Shown: positions 54,345-64,000 of the stretch, piece by piece
Position numbering within the stretch: the first letter of the stretch is position 1
Layout of the letters: every line of letters begins with the position of its first letter
Assembly: GCA_036346225.1 (NCBI GenBank)
Contig: JARFIW010000108.1
Coordinates: 3,924,501 to 3,988,500, forward strand
Length of the DNA: 64,000 nucleotides
DNA from: Platerodrilus igneus
Lineage: Eukaryota > Arthropoda > Insecta > Coleoptera > Lycidae
Direction of reading: 5' to 3'
Made by a program: the position numbers and the translations under genes
Notes under the pieces: generated by a model
The model's database searches: none
The model's input: the letters and a program-made list of their open reading frames with translations, nothing else
What the model was told of the DNA's origin: nothing

Positions 54345-54722
54345 TTAGTACTTTATAATCCGCTTGTCCTCTGAAGGAGGATCAAGTTGTTTGGCAACGC
54401 TAAATTTCTTGATCGCATACAACTCCCTTGTCATGCCTGAATCACTACTATACTTGTCCATTAGTAAATTATCTCTAACTTTAAATTGTTGATTATCTCC
54501 CCAGAAATGTTTTAAAAATTTAATCCCGAAATCTTTGAAAAACTCATTTCCAATCAGTCCAAACCAAATCTCTCCACTACCTTTCAACATGGACCTCACG
54601 ATATTTAACTTTGTTTGTTCATCCCAACTCCCTTGTATTAAAGTTTTTAGGTTATTTAAAAATATCTTAGGATTAGAATTTATTATTGCTATAAAATTTT
54701 GAGTCTTGTTCCAACGGAACAC
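54345..54722 (-). pseudogene. Gypsy Gag capsid
   Basis: 125-codon frame with FRWNKTQNFIAIINSNPKIF, IVRSMLKGSGEIWFGLIGNE, FLKHFWGDNQQFKVRDNLLM and the end AIKKFSVAKQLDPPSEDKRI. The K..I....L.G.A..W........F..F...FL..FW order is that of Ty3/Gypsy capsids. Confidence 0.85.
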
Positions 54723-55140
54723 TGGTTGGACTCCATCTCATTGGTTCACCAACATGAATATTTTTAATTCTGTCTTCTAATTTCTCAAACTTATTACCTC
54801 AAGTCTGCTTTAAGATTTCCCAAATCATTTCTAAACGCTTCAAAACCAGCTGGGCAACTCCCTCTACTTCATTTACTTTTTGATCTAAGATTTTAAATTT
54901 ATTCTAAGCCTGTAGTTAGTTTTTCACTCATCTCTTTAAATTTCATTTGATTTTTCTCACTTTCTAATCTTAGACTTTCCCTCAATTTTGGTACATTTTC
55001 TTCAAATTCCGCTCGTAGCTCCTGAGTATTTTTATCAAATTTGTCACTCATTTCTTTCATTTTTTTCACTCATTCCTTTCATACTTTTTTCATTCCTCTC
55101 ACTTATCCCCTTTTGTTCCTGTATATTCTCTCTCATTCAC

Positions 55141-56230
55141 ACGCCCTCACTATATACGCGATACGGTAACAGGTAGTTCCAGATAAATACCCCAAAATCC
55201 CCGACGTTCACACGGAAACCGTCCAATCCCACCAACCATCGAACATTTTCACTGGTTGGGACAATAACTACATATTCATTCGAACGTGAGAAAATGCGTG
55301 TTGCATACAATAAATTATTGGACTTCCACTTATAGTGCACGAGAACCACAAAGAGACATAGATAACGCTTTATAGTGTTTGAACCGCAACCCTTACGGTC
55401 TTTTACAAAAAGAAGAGACCACCACAAACACCAGCGGTATAAAAAGGTGGAGCGGGAGTAATGCATCAAAAGCGCAGATTTCCCATAATGGGATCTGTTA
55501 AACGTAGTAAGTAACGAAAGCGCTTCACACATTCACGAACTATCTTTTTAATCTAAATTTCTACCTCCAATAACCCAGTACCTCTCTTGTACATGAGATA
55601 AAACAGCCGTGCTCCAACGTGAAGAAGGTGCAAGTGCTCCTGTTTTACTAAAAGATTTGCCAACATATGTGTGCTACAAATCAACAAAGAGAATTTTTAT
55701 TGTATCCAAATTCAGAATCTTCCACCAACTCTAAGCATGCCTTGCGAATCCAAAAAAGGGCATGAAGGACAAACACAGAGGACCTTAAACAATCGCCCCT
55801 CTTGCAGTATTTTAAGTTCATCGAGAAGTCCCCTTTTGAGAAAGCTTTACGAGCACATAAAAAACCGTATGTAGCTCGTCTGTACAAAGAGGATCAAACT
55901 GACGATTGAACAAACAGCTCAAACAATTTTTGCGAAAGCACAAACAGTAAGCGGTTACTCAGACCAACTTGGGTAGAATAGAAAACATCTAATGAAGTTA
56001 ACAGAAATGCATTGAGAGCTTGCCTCTATTTCTGGCAATGTTGGATAGAGGCCAAGAAGAATTATCTCCTCATAGCCATGGAAATGCGTTCCACAACAGG
56101 CTGGACTCTAATATTTGAGAACTAATACCTCTCGATAGAAGTTCTGCAAGATTGCACTTGGTCGGTACACATCGCCAAATGCCATTCAAAGTGAGCTGCT
56201 GAACTCAGCGACTGATTGTATACTATTGTC
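55141..56230. other. No gene recognised
   Basis: The 131-aa minus frame at 55137-55532 has ordinary composition but no motif I recognise and lies where a leader or LTR of the Gypsy fragment could be. The 67-aa plus frame at 55671-55874 and its antisense frame are also unassigned. Confidence 0.4.
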
Positions 56231-56550
56231 ATAGTTTTAAGACGACCCTTCGGGTCCCACCGGTAAACAGAGCTGGCAGCTGCTATTCGATATTACGAAT
56301 CCCTCCCCTTTCATTTTTCTTGTGTCTTGTTGATTGGACACACTCCAAAATTAACGTTAAGGATACCAGTATTTAAACCCTATTTTTAGTGTTAGTTTCA
56401 GTTTGCAGATTTTTATTTAGGATCGATTAATTTGAAGTTAGATTTAATTTGAAGCACGTTTATTTTGCGTTGAGACCCAATGTAGTACCTTCGGGTGGAG
56501 CATTGGGGACGTAATCGTAAGCATAGCAGCCCTTATTCACATTATAATGT
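56231..56550 (+). mobile_element. 320-bp direct repeat, left copy
   Basis: Matches 58594-58912 throughout. Both start ATAGTTTTAA.ACG..CCTTC.GGT and end ATTATAATGT. An internal word, ATGTAGTACCTTCGGGTGGAGCATTGG, is shared with the 3' end of the SINE family at 15.1 kb. The two copies flank the AT minisatellite. Confidence 0.8.
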
Positions 56551-56910
56551 CTTAAGTTACCAACAAAGAAAATAAAATTGAATGAAACCGCGCATCCCCT
56601 AGGATTTAAAGTGACTCCTCCACCGACGTTTAGTGCTTACCCACCAAAACTTAACAGTGCATATTTAACTCCCTTAGAAGTAAGATACAAATAGATGTAG
56701 GCAGACGACCAGATCTTCGGATGCTGAAGATATTTATAATCGAGGTATGTGTAAAAATTTTTTGCGGCTGTATTCGCATAAGCATTCACTTGTATTAAAA
56801 AGTAGAATAACAGCAATCTTTAATGAGCACGTTTTTAGTGTGATGGCGCCTGATAATTGAAGTAATGCTTTTGCTAATTTATGCACTGTTACATGCTTGT
56901 TCTTATTTAG
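56551..56910. other. Spacer, nothing recognised
   Basis: Unique DNA between the left 320-bp repeat and the minisatellite. Confidence 0.5.
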
Positions 56911-58300
56911 ATATTTATTTCTTTATTTGTTTATTTATTTATTTACATATTTATATTTATTTATTTTATATTTATCTTATATTTATTTTATATTTTTTTA
57001 TATTTATTTTATATTTATTTTATATTTATTTTATATTTATTTTATATTTATTTTATATTTATTTTATATTTATTTTATATTTATTTTATATTTATTTTAT
57101 ATTTATTTTATATTTATTTTATATTTATTTTATATTTATTTTATATTTATTTTATATTTATTTATATTTATTTTATTTTATATTTATTTTATATTTATTT
57201 TATATTTATTTTATATTTATTTTATATTTAATTTTATATTTATCCTTATATTTATTTTATATTTATTTATATTTATTTATATTTATATTTAATTCTAAAT
57301 TTATTTTGTATTTTTCTATATTTATTCTATATTTATTTTATATTTATACTATATTTATTCTATATTTATTCTATACTTATTTTATAATTATTCTATATTT
57401 ATTCTGTATTTATTCTATACTTATTTTATATTTATACTATATTTATCCCATATTTAATCTATATCTATTCTATATCTGTTCTCTATCTATTCCAAATATA
57501 TTCCATATCAATTCCATATCTATTCTACATCTATTCTAAATCTATTCTATATCCATTCTATATTTATTCTATAGCTCTATTCTATATCTATTCTATATCT
57601 ATTCTATATTTATTCTATATTTATTCAATATTTATTCTATATTTATTTTATATTTATTTTATATCTATTTTAAATCTATAATATAAATTTTATATCTTTT
57701 TATATCTTTTTTATATGTTTTATATCAATTTTATATCTATTTCAAATTTATTTCATATTTATTTCACATTTAATTCACATTTATTTCACATTTATTTCAC
57801 ATTTATTTCACATTTATTTCACATTTATTTCACATTTATTTCACATTTATTTCACATTGATTTCATTGATTTCACATTTATTTCGCATTTATTTCACATT
57901 TATTTCACATTGATTTTACATTGATTTCACATTTATTTCATATTTATTTCACATTCATTTCACATTCAATTCACATTTATTTCACATTTATTTCATATTT
58001 ATTTCATATTTATTTCATATTTATTTCATATTTCTTTCATATTTATTTCATATTTCTTTCATATTTATTACATACTTATTTAATATTTATTTCATAGTTA
58101 TTTCATATTTATTACATATTTATTTCAAATTTATTTTAATATATATTTTATATTTATTTTATATTAATTTTATATTTAATTTGTATTTATTTTATATTTA
58201 TTTTATATTTATTTTATATTTATTTTATATTTATTTTATATTTATTTTATATTTATTTTATATTTATTTTATATTTGTTTTATATTTATTTTATACTTTT
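56911..58300. repeat. 11-bp AT-rich minisatellite, about 1.4 kb
   Basis: The unit is TATATTTATTT and variants. Blocks: TATTTATTTTA type (about 56980-57290 and again 58140-58300), TATTTATTCTA type (about 57300-57650), CATTTATTTCA type (about 57735-57980), TATTTATTTCA type (about 57990-58130). Since 11 is not a multiple of 3 and the plus strand of the unit lacks stops, it yields a 224-aa Tyr/Ile/Phe/Leu-only frame and two others. None is a gene. Confidence 0.95.
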
Positions 58301-58593
58301 TTTACAAGCATATTATTATTTTGTGGCTTGATTTGTTTTGTCTGACGTTTTGTCGCCTACTTTTGGTTGCAGTATCTATAGAAAGAAAGATTGTTATTAT
58401 AATATAAATCAGTTAAGGAATTATAGGGAACGTTAGGGACAAATATAGGATTGACTTAGAATAAAATACTTAGACCAGGGAGTATGATTTTGTAAATTTA
58501 TAGAACAGGCAAAATAGCTGGATTCACTATTAAAATATTTGGCAAATGCTTAGAAATTTGAATCCATTTTTTAGATTAGTTAGCCGGATTTGG

Positions 58594-58912
58594 ATAGTTT
58601 TAATACGCCCTTCAGGTCGCTCCGGTAAGCAGAGCTGACAGTTGCTATCCGGTATTACGGATCCCTTTCCTTTCATTTTTGTGTCTTGTTGATCGGACAT
58701 ACTCCAAAATCAACGTTAGGGATACCATTATTTAAACCCCAATTTTAGTTTTAGTTTCAGTTTGTTAGATTTTTATTTAGAATCAATTAATTTTGAAGTA
58801 AGATTTCATTTGAAGCACGTTAAATTTCGCGTTTAAACCCAATGTAGTACCTTTAGGTGGAGCATTGGGGATGTGGGCGCAAGCATAGCGGTCTTTATTT
58901 ACATTATAATGT
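58594..58912 (+). mobile_element. 319-bp direct repeat, right copy
   Basis: Partner of 56231-56550. Whether the pair are independent SINE-like insertions or the LTRs of a small non-autonomous element cannot be decided; I saw no primer-binding site after the left copy. Confidence 0.8.
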
Positions 58913-60554
58913 ATACTATTATCTGCAAAGCATCAGGATTACTTTTTGACCCACCCAATACAATAGTGAAATCGGACTATTAAAAATAACAAATTAATAT
59001 TAGCTAGAATTATAAAAAATTGGATACGTATTTCGTACAAGATAGATCTACCAGGCGTTTAAGAAGGTTTGCTGCAGGATCAGTTCGAAAAGACTCGTAT
59101 AAAGTATATTAAATACGATATTTTGTAGTGTTTGCACGTTTACAAGCAAAATTTGTTTATCATGGTGCGCTTTTTGCATCAAATTTCATTTTAATATTAG
59201 AAATAGGGAATTTTTGAATCCAGCAAGGGAACATTTTTTCCCATCCTAAATTTCCTATATGTTTAGCGTTCCACGAACCAGACCGCAATAACCCTCTAAT
59301 TTACTTGCATATATTCATGCTGAACGCGTATTTCTCAGGGAAAAGAATATGGCGTGGTAAGCGCGGTTAGCCATGAGAAACATTGTATGGAGAGGATACC
59401 AGCAGGCTCGTAGAAACGAAGCATTTTAATGCAAATGAATCGAGTTGATTATCGGCTATCGAACGCGGGTGCGTATTAATTTCGCGTGAAATGTTCCTTT
59501 CGTATCTTTGTACCTTTTCCTTTAATTACCTAATAAAATCTTGTGTTCCGTAAAAATGTAGATTCGCGCACTTCGCCGCCAGAATTTGGTGAAACAGAAA
59601 AAAACTAACCTTACGCGACCCTGATCACCTGAAGACGAGTCTTTGGCTCCAGCGAGTAAACAGGTAAGCTCCTAGCTTATTTTTACATAGTTAGCTATAC
59701 TCGTGACGGCAAATTTAAGGCGTAATAAATTACGCCCAGGTTTATGCAGTGATTGACGTCACGGATAAAACGCAATAATCACTTTTGTTTTTTCTTACTC
59801 AATCTGGTGCTGCGATTGAGGTATCTTTCGACAGCTGTTGGTTGATTCAAAACTGTACAAGACAATATTTTTGCAGCGTTTGTGTGTTTACGCGTAAAAT
59901 TCAGTATTTTGCTCTACTTTTTCCTTTTCCCAATCACAGACTGTTCGGATGTCTTCAACATTTTCGGTATAAGCTTTTTGTACTGACAAAATAGTTCAAT
60001 CTAATGAGCTGCAAAAACATCAAAACCGGTGATTGGTTGTTCTCTATTTGCAAATTACTAACGAATATATCTATAGTTAATAATTTTTGAAAAGGTTTGA
60101 GACTTTAGCCTTAAAGTTCGAGTGTAAAAAAGCAGATAGCGCTTATTTGCTCGTGAAAATTTAACAGTATATGCGCATGCACAGTAACTTACCTTGTGTA
60201 AAGATAAAATTTAATATCGTTATGCGGGCAAGAGTAGCTCCTTTTTAAAATACATCTCCAGTATTCAATACTGAACATATTGTCGACATCTCCAGTTTCT
60301 GAAAGAAAGTTCAGTGTGAGTATATTATTTATAGTACTTATTACAAAAAATAAAATCATCTGACTTTATTTTATACAACTACAAAATGTATAACTATTTT
60401 TAATAATTATCTTTAAATCCTTTGAACATTTTTAGGGTATTTTTATAAGTAACCAGGACTCTCTTCTTAAAAATAAAGTACTTTCAGAAATTGAATTAAA
60501 TGCACTTAAGACAAAAATGCTCCTAACAACTTTGCAAATATATAAATTTACAAA
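58913..60554. other. No gene recognised
   Basis: 59440-59560 is a weak third copy of the repeat at 45.6-45.8 and 60.8-61.0 kb. The 69-aa plus frame at 59785-59994 has no recognisable domain. Confidence 0.45.
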
Positions 60555-61020
60555 TTTCTGCAAGCTGTTACGCCTTTGGGCTGCACAAGCTTTTGTTTTA
60601 ATATTAGGTTTAGGAATGTTCTATAATCCAAAAAGAGAAAACTTTTTTTGAATTATTAACTAATTGGGTTACTACGTGTAAACTTTGTGGTTTCTGGGTT
60701 CACACGACACTGAGATCAAGTACTCATAATTTGTCGATGTATTCTTTCAACAGGCTTTTCCCAGACCGAAGGAATGTATGATTGTCGTGTTAGCCAATAA
60801 ACGTTTTTATGGTAGATGGCAACAACTACGAGTTCATGGGAATAGCGCAGTTTAAGCACTTTACCTTCAACTACCGTACCATATCGACGTGTACTTTTTA
60901 GTGCGCATTTTTTAGCGAGGATCTTATGTTCGACGTATTAAACGCGAATTCATGTTTATTGTAGGAAGTATACCTTGATTCCGTCATACCTTTACAATTA
61001 CCTTAATAGTGTCTTGCGTA
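60555..61020. repeat. Diverged duplicate of 45140-45814
   Basis: See the partner entry. The order of shared words is the same, with the spacing compressed. Confidence 0.65.
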
Positions 61021-61714
61021 CCCTAAAGTGTAAGTTCAACACACTTCACCACCAATAATTTGAAAAAACAGGCCCTATAAACCCTGCTCCATTTTTATGC
61101 ATCAGCGTTGGTTTTTGGCCGGAAGCAACAAGCGCGGAGGCATACCTTAACTACAACTATTAATTAAGGTAAACCCTTTGCTTAGTTTTTAATTGCTTTC
61201 TTTGTATGTATATCTGCAACCGTTTGACGACAATAATTTGCGACCACATATGGGGCGTAATAAAATACGCCTGGGGGTTAAGCGTAAGAAAGCATTTACT
61301 TCCATTACAGGCATTCAAATTTATTTTGCGGAATTTTAACAAATGCAAGTAGATTGACAGAGTGATAGAAGTAAATGTTTCAAACATAATTTTCAAGTGC
61401 CTTAGATATAACTTACTTTTATTCATCTTTATATGTATCCTCTTATAAATACATAACATTAAATTCTTGGTAATTAAGGTCCACAAATTAAACGTACTTA
61501 TTTCATCGATCCAATTTTCTTATTTTTTATGTCTTTTTACTAAAATTATAACAGGTCCAGACGTTTTCGCCAGCAGACCTTTATCCATAGTGTTATTCAT
61601 GTACAAAACATTTTTAATTTATTACAAAATACTACCTCACCCTTACCTTGAACCAGTAGTACCAGGTTTGTTACGCCTCATTTGACTCCACAGCAATTTT
61701 ATAATCAATCACAG
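61021..61714. other. No gene recognised
   Basis: The 108-aa minus frame (61160-61486) and 72-aa plus frame (61467-61685) overlap at their starts and show no domain. Confidence 0.4.
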
Positions 61715-62360
61715 AGTTCTTACACATTGTAATTCAGCTAGAAAATAGGCCGTGTAAATATTCTCGCGGTTTTTAAAAAATATTTTTATTATTAAGTAAA
61801 TGCGATTTTGAGTTCCCAGCACTGCTCGGGAAAACTAATTACAATTATTATTAAATATTCTGCGGCGTAAGTGTGTTCCCATGCTTCGAAATAAATGGAC
61901 GTCATTGTTTTAACCAATGAGAATGCGCTACGCTCAAGGAATGGTGGGCAGTTAGAAAAGACAACGACGGCCATAATTGATTCTGTTTGTAATCATCGGA
62001 CTTTGAAGACGAATGAGTAGTGCTTATAAATTGGAGTGGTGGAGTTTTCCTGTCTGTAGTACCTCTATCTTTCCCGTACCTGTGTTCTCAGTTTAATGTT
62101 GTACGTAATGGACTTCGCTAAAACAATTTGCATGTAAAACAGGATTTGGATCTGCGGCCCTATTTATGTAGACCAACAATACGTAGTAGGACTTTAACGG
62201 GTACCGTTATAATCAAGGTTTCCTAATTTGGCTTTATCATATTAATATAGGGCTCAAAGTAAGCTTAATTCTAGTATACGTAAACTAAAATAATCTTGAT
62301 TGCATTTCATATGAAGCCAATTACGCCCTCTGTACGGGTAGTTGGTATACTATTCTATTA
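61715..62360. repeat. Diverged duplicate of 48870-49480
   Basis: See the partner entry. Its right end enters the 154-bp tandem duplication. Confidence 0.7.
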
Positions 62361-62583
62361 TACCTTTTACCTGTCCAATATGCGAGTAGAAATATGGCGC
62401 CTAAAAGACGAGGTTCTATTTATTATGTACGTAAACTATTTAGATAATCTTGATTGCAATTCATATGAAACCAATTACGCCCTCTGTACAGGTAGGTGGT
62501 CTACTATTCCATTATACCTTTTACCTGTCCAATATGCGAGTAGTAATTTGGCGCCTAAAAGACGAGGTTCTATTTATAATGTA
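62292..62583 (+). repeat. 154-bp tandem duplication
   Basis: Two adjacent copies start at 62292 and 62446 (AATCTTGATTGCA.TTCATATGAA). They share CCAATTACGCCCTCTGTAC and ATGCGAGTAG.AAT.TGGCGCC and differ at few sites. The first 45 bp also occur once at about 49406-49450. The 116-aa plus frame here is created by the duplication. Confidence 0.9.
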
Positions 62584-63915
62584 CTCATTATGTATCCAAT
62601 TCAAATTTTCACTGTCTATGCTGGTTCTTTTCACGTTAAGGTTTAAAAAAGCTATTTTAAATACTTTTTAATAATACATTCTTAACAACGTAGCGGTATA
62701 TTTTTGTGTTAATTTAAAATGGCAACCTAGGTCATAGATAGAAACGTAAAAAGATTAAGAAGATTAAGAAAATACAAAGCAAACCACAACAAACATACAA
62801 GAAGTATTTGCTTCTTTATTTGTTTAAACAACCATAATGTTTAATTAATTACCTTATTGTCTATGTATTAAATTACTTTCGGTTTTTACAAAAAAAAAGT
62901 TAATATTGTGACAAATTATTGTTGCTTACGGAAAAGGTTAGTATTTTAAAATCTAATTTGGATATTATCTTTTACTTTAAAATGGTCAGTTATTTTTTGT
63001 AATTAAAAATAAGAAAGAGCTAATAACAATCTTAAAAAGAAGAATTTGATTAGAAACTCCTCAGAATTATATTCTAACCTTACTTTAGTGTAGTCTTTGC
63101 GGAACATTTTTTACTTCAAGAAGTTTTATCTAATTGATATTTAACAACTTAATTGCTTTATTAAATTTCTTTAATCATTTATCTCAATAAAAGTCTGATA
63201 ATATTTTTTATAAAGAAAGAAACGTTAGTTACCTTTATCTTCTGTAATTGTATGTATAAAAACTACCTAATTATTCACTTTTGAATAGATGATGTAGTTG
63301 AATCTCGTTTATACGAAAAAAAACTGTTTTAATTTCATTCTAATAGTAAATAAATATAGTTATGTAACTCTAGCAATTATCATCTGTATTTTTTGTGTCT
63401 AATAGTTATTTTGTATTTAAAATTAATATATAAAGTTAAATTAAATTATCTTTAACATTATAAAACTAAAGATAAAGCTATATCATTCGTTATCTAATAC
63501 AACTAATAATTTCATTCTGAAACCAAATTTTGATTATATCTTATATAAAGTATATCACACAGTTCCCACATTAATTTATAAATTATAAGATTCTAACGAC
63601 AAACCTAAAGGACGATGGCATATTAAGGATTTAAAACCATTTTTTTTATTCCTGATGATCAGTAATTACAGACACCTGGTTTTTACAATTATTTAATTAT
63701 ATATCTTTTCTTCTGTACCGTTACTTGAATTGAATTCCTATCTTTTGATTTTATTTCCTTGTGTATAAATGTATTTACTCTTGAATTCTGAAAGGCTCGT
63801 GTAACCAGTTTCAAAATGAAGAACTGTTATTGCAAATAGACTTTTCGTTACATAGGTGCCAAGTTGTGGGATTTAAATACTATTGGACGATTTCTATTTG
63901 CAGCCAAAACTTGAA
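62584..63915. other. AT-rich DNA, nothing recognised
   Basis: No coding segment or RNA gene. 63790-63850 resembles 23325-23400 (CTGAAAGGCT.GT, GAAGAACTGTT.TTATTGCAAATAGA). Confidence 0.5.
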
Positions 63916-64000
63916 ATGGATAGCAAAATTTTGTACTTTTTGAAGGACTTCAAATCAAAGCTTGCGGAGAACCTGGCCGGTAACTCTGCGGAATTTATGG
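63916..64000 (+). CDS. Possible 5' end of an ORF running off the window
   Basis: ATG at 63916 opens MDSKILYFLKDFKSKLAENL and continues AGNSAEFM to the last base with no stop. Codon use is non-repetitive and the stretch is richer in G+C than the preceding 1 kb. Context TTGAAATGG is acceptable. Only 28 codons are visible, so the product is unknown. Confidence 0.35.
   Translation, partial: MDSKILYFLKDFKSKLAENLAGNSAEFM

Larger units (their letters stand above)
52731..55140 (-). mobile_element. Ty3/Gypsy gag-protease relic (copy 3)
   Basis: Minus-strand order: coiled-coil N-terminus of Gag (about 55140-54900), capsid (54722-54345), basic nucleocapsid-like stretch (54230-54048), aspartic protease (53798-53523) and a charged spacer with an internal repeat (53418-52731). 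It is broken by frameshifts. RT, integrase and LTRs were not found, so it is a 5' fragment, probably of a different Gypsy lineage from copies 1 and 2. Confidence 0.85.

Noticed and set aside
56865..57539. 224-aa plus-strand ORF of Tyr, Ile, Phe and Leu
   Set aside because: It is the translation of an 11-bp AT minisatellite whose plus strand lacks stop codons in all frames. The repeated 11-residue pattern is arithmetic, not a membrane protein.
59560..59664. Possible plus-strand exon ending at a GTAAGC donor near 59662
   Set aside because: The open frame before the donor is only about 20 codons, has no recognisable content, and the paralogous repeat copies do not preserve it.
1..64000. CRISPR arrays, bacterial operons or prophage
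   Set aside because: No regularly spaced repeat-spacer arrays, ribosome-binding sites or operon-like gene runs are present outside the TIR element. Introns, SINEs and LTR elements show this is eukaryotic.

Overview
The window is AT-rich eukaryotic DNA, most probably from an insect. The evidence is a spliced secreted lipase gene of the insect pancreatic-lipase family with introns as short as 48-50 bp, Ty3/Gypsy, BEL/Pao, pogo/Tigger and tRNA-SINE remnants, many (TA)n and (GT)n microsatellites, and no bacterial gene layout. It is gene-poor and packed with repeats. Most long open frames are shadows of repeats or decayed transposons.

Layout. 0-2 kb: a CpG-rich minisatellite, a SINE and a BEL/Pao gag relic. 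3-12 kb: a large imperfect inverted-repeat structure with arms at 3083-3725 and 11470-12085, made of diverged repeat units of roughly 0.7-1.2 kb in both orientations, with one (TA)n(GA)n tract at an inversion centre. 12.4-23.3 kb: tRNA-derived SINEs, a Gypsy pol relic, and three or four copies of an unidentified interspersed element (segments P and Q) carrying a recurrent short reading frame. 24.2 kb: a likely promoter and signal-peptide first exon of a minus-strand gene whose other exons I could not find. 25.2-27.8 kb: nested direct repeats, including two 444-bp LTR-like repeats.

28.3-36.4 kb: the most unusual object. It is a roughly 8-kb virus-like or large DNA-transposon-like element with about 920-bp terminal inverted repeats, subterminal repeats of about 510 bp, a decayed internal duplication, a zinc-finger remnant, and a compact minus-strand block of four overlapping or abutting ORFs (349, 116, 107 and 73 aa) that I cannot assign. 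It abuts the truncated end of a Ty3/Gypsy element at 36.37-39.47 kb. That element keeps RNase H, integrase, a polypurine tract and a 956-bp 3' LTR, and carries just after integrase a reading frame resembling the C-terminal part of an OARD1/TARG1-type macro domain.

39.6-50.3 kb: the best cellular gene, a minus-strand lipase or phospholipase A1-like gene. Five exons were reconstructed (50302-50137, 50086-49841, 47190-46999, 39885-39720, 39671-39614). All junctions are in phase and the Ser/Asp/His triad is present. The 5' exons encoding the signal peptide and mature N-terminus were not found. Its large introns hold a pogo/Tigger relic, two related orphan exon-like frames and microsatellites.

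52.7-55.1 kb: a Gypsy gag-protease relic on the minus strand. 56.2-58.9 kb: two 320-bp direct repeats flanking a 1.4-kb array of 11-bp AT minisatellite with sequence-variant blocks. 59-62.6 kb: diverged duplicates of DNA from the lipase introns, including a 154-bp tandem duplication. A possible new ORF opens at 63916 and runs off the window.
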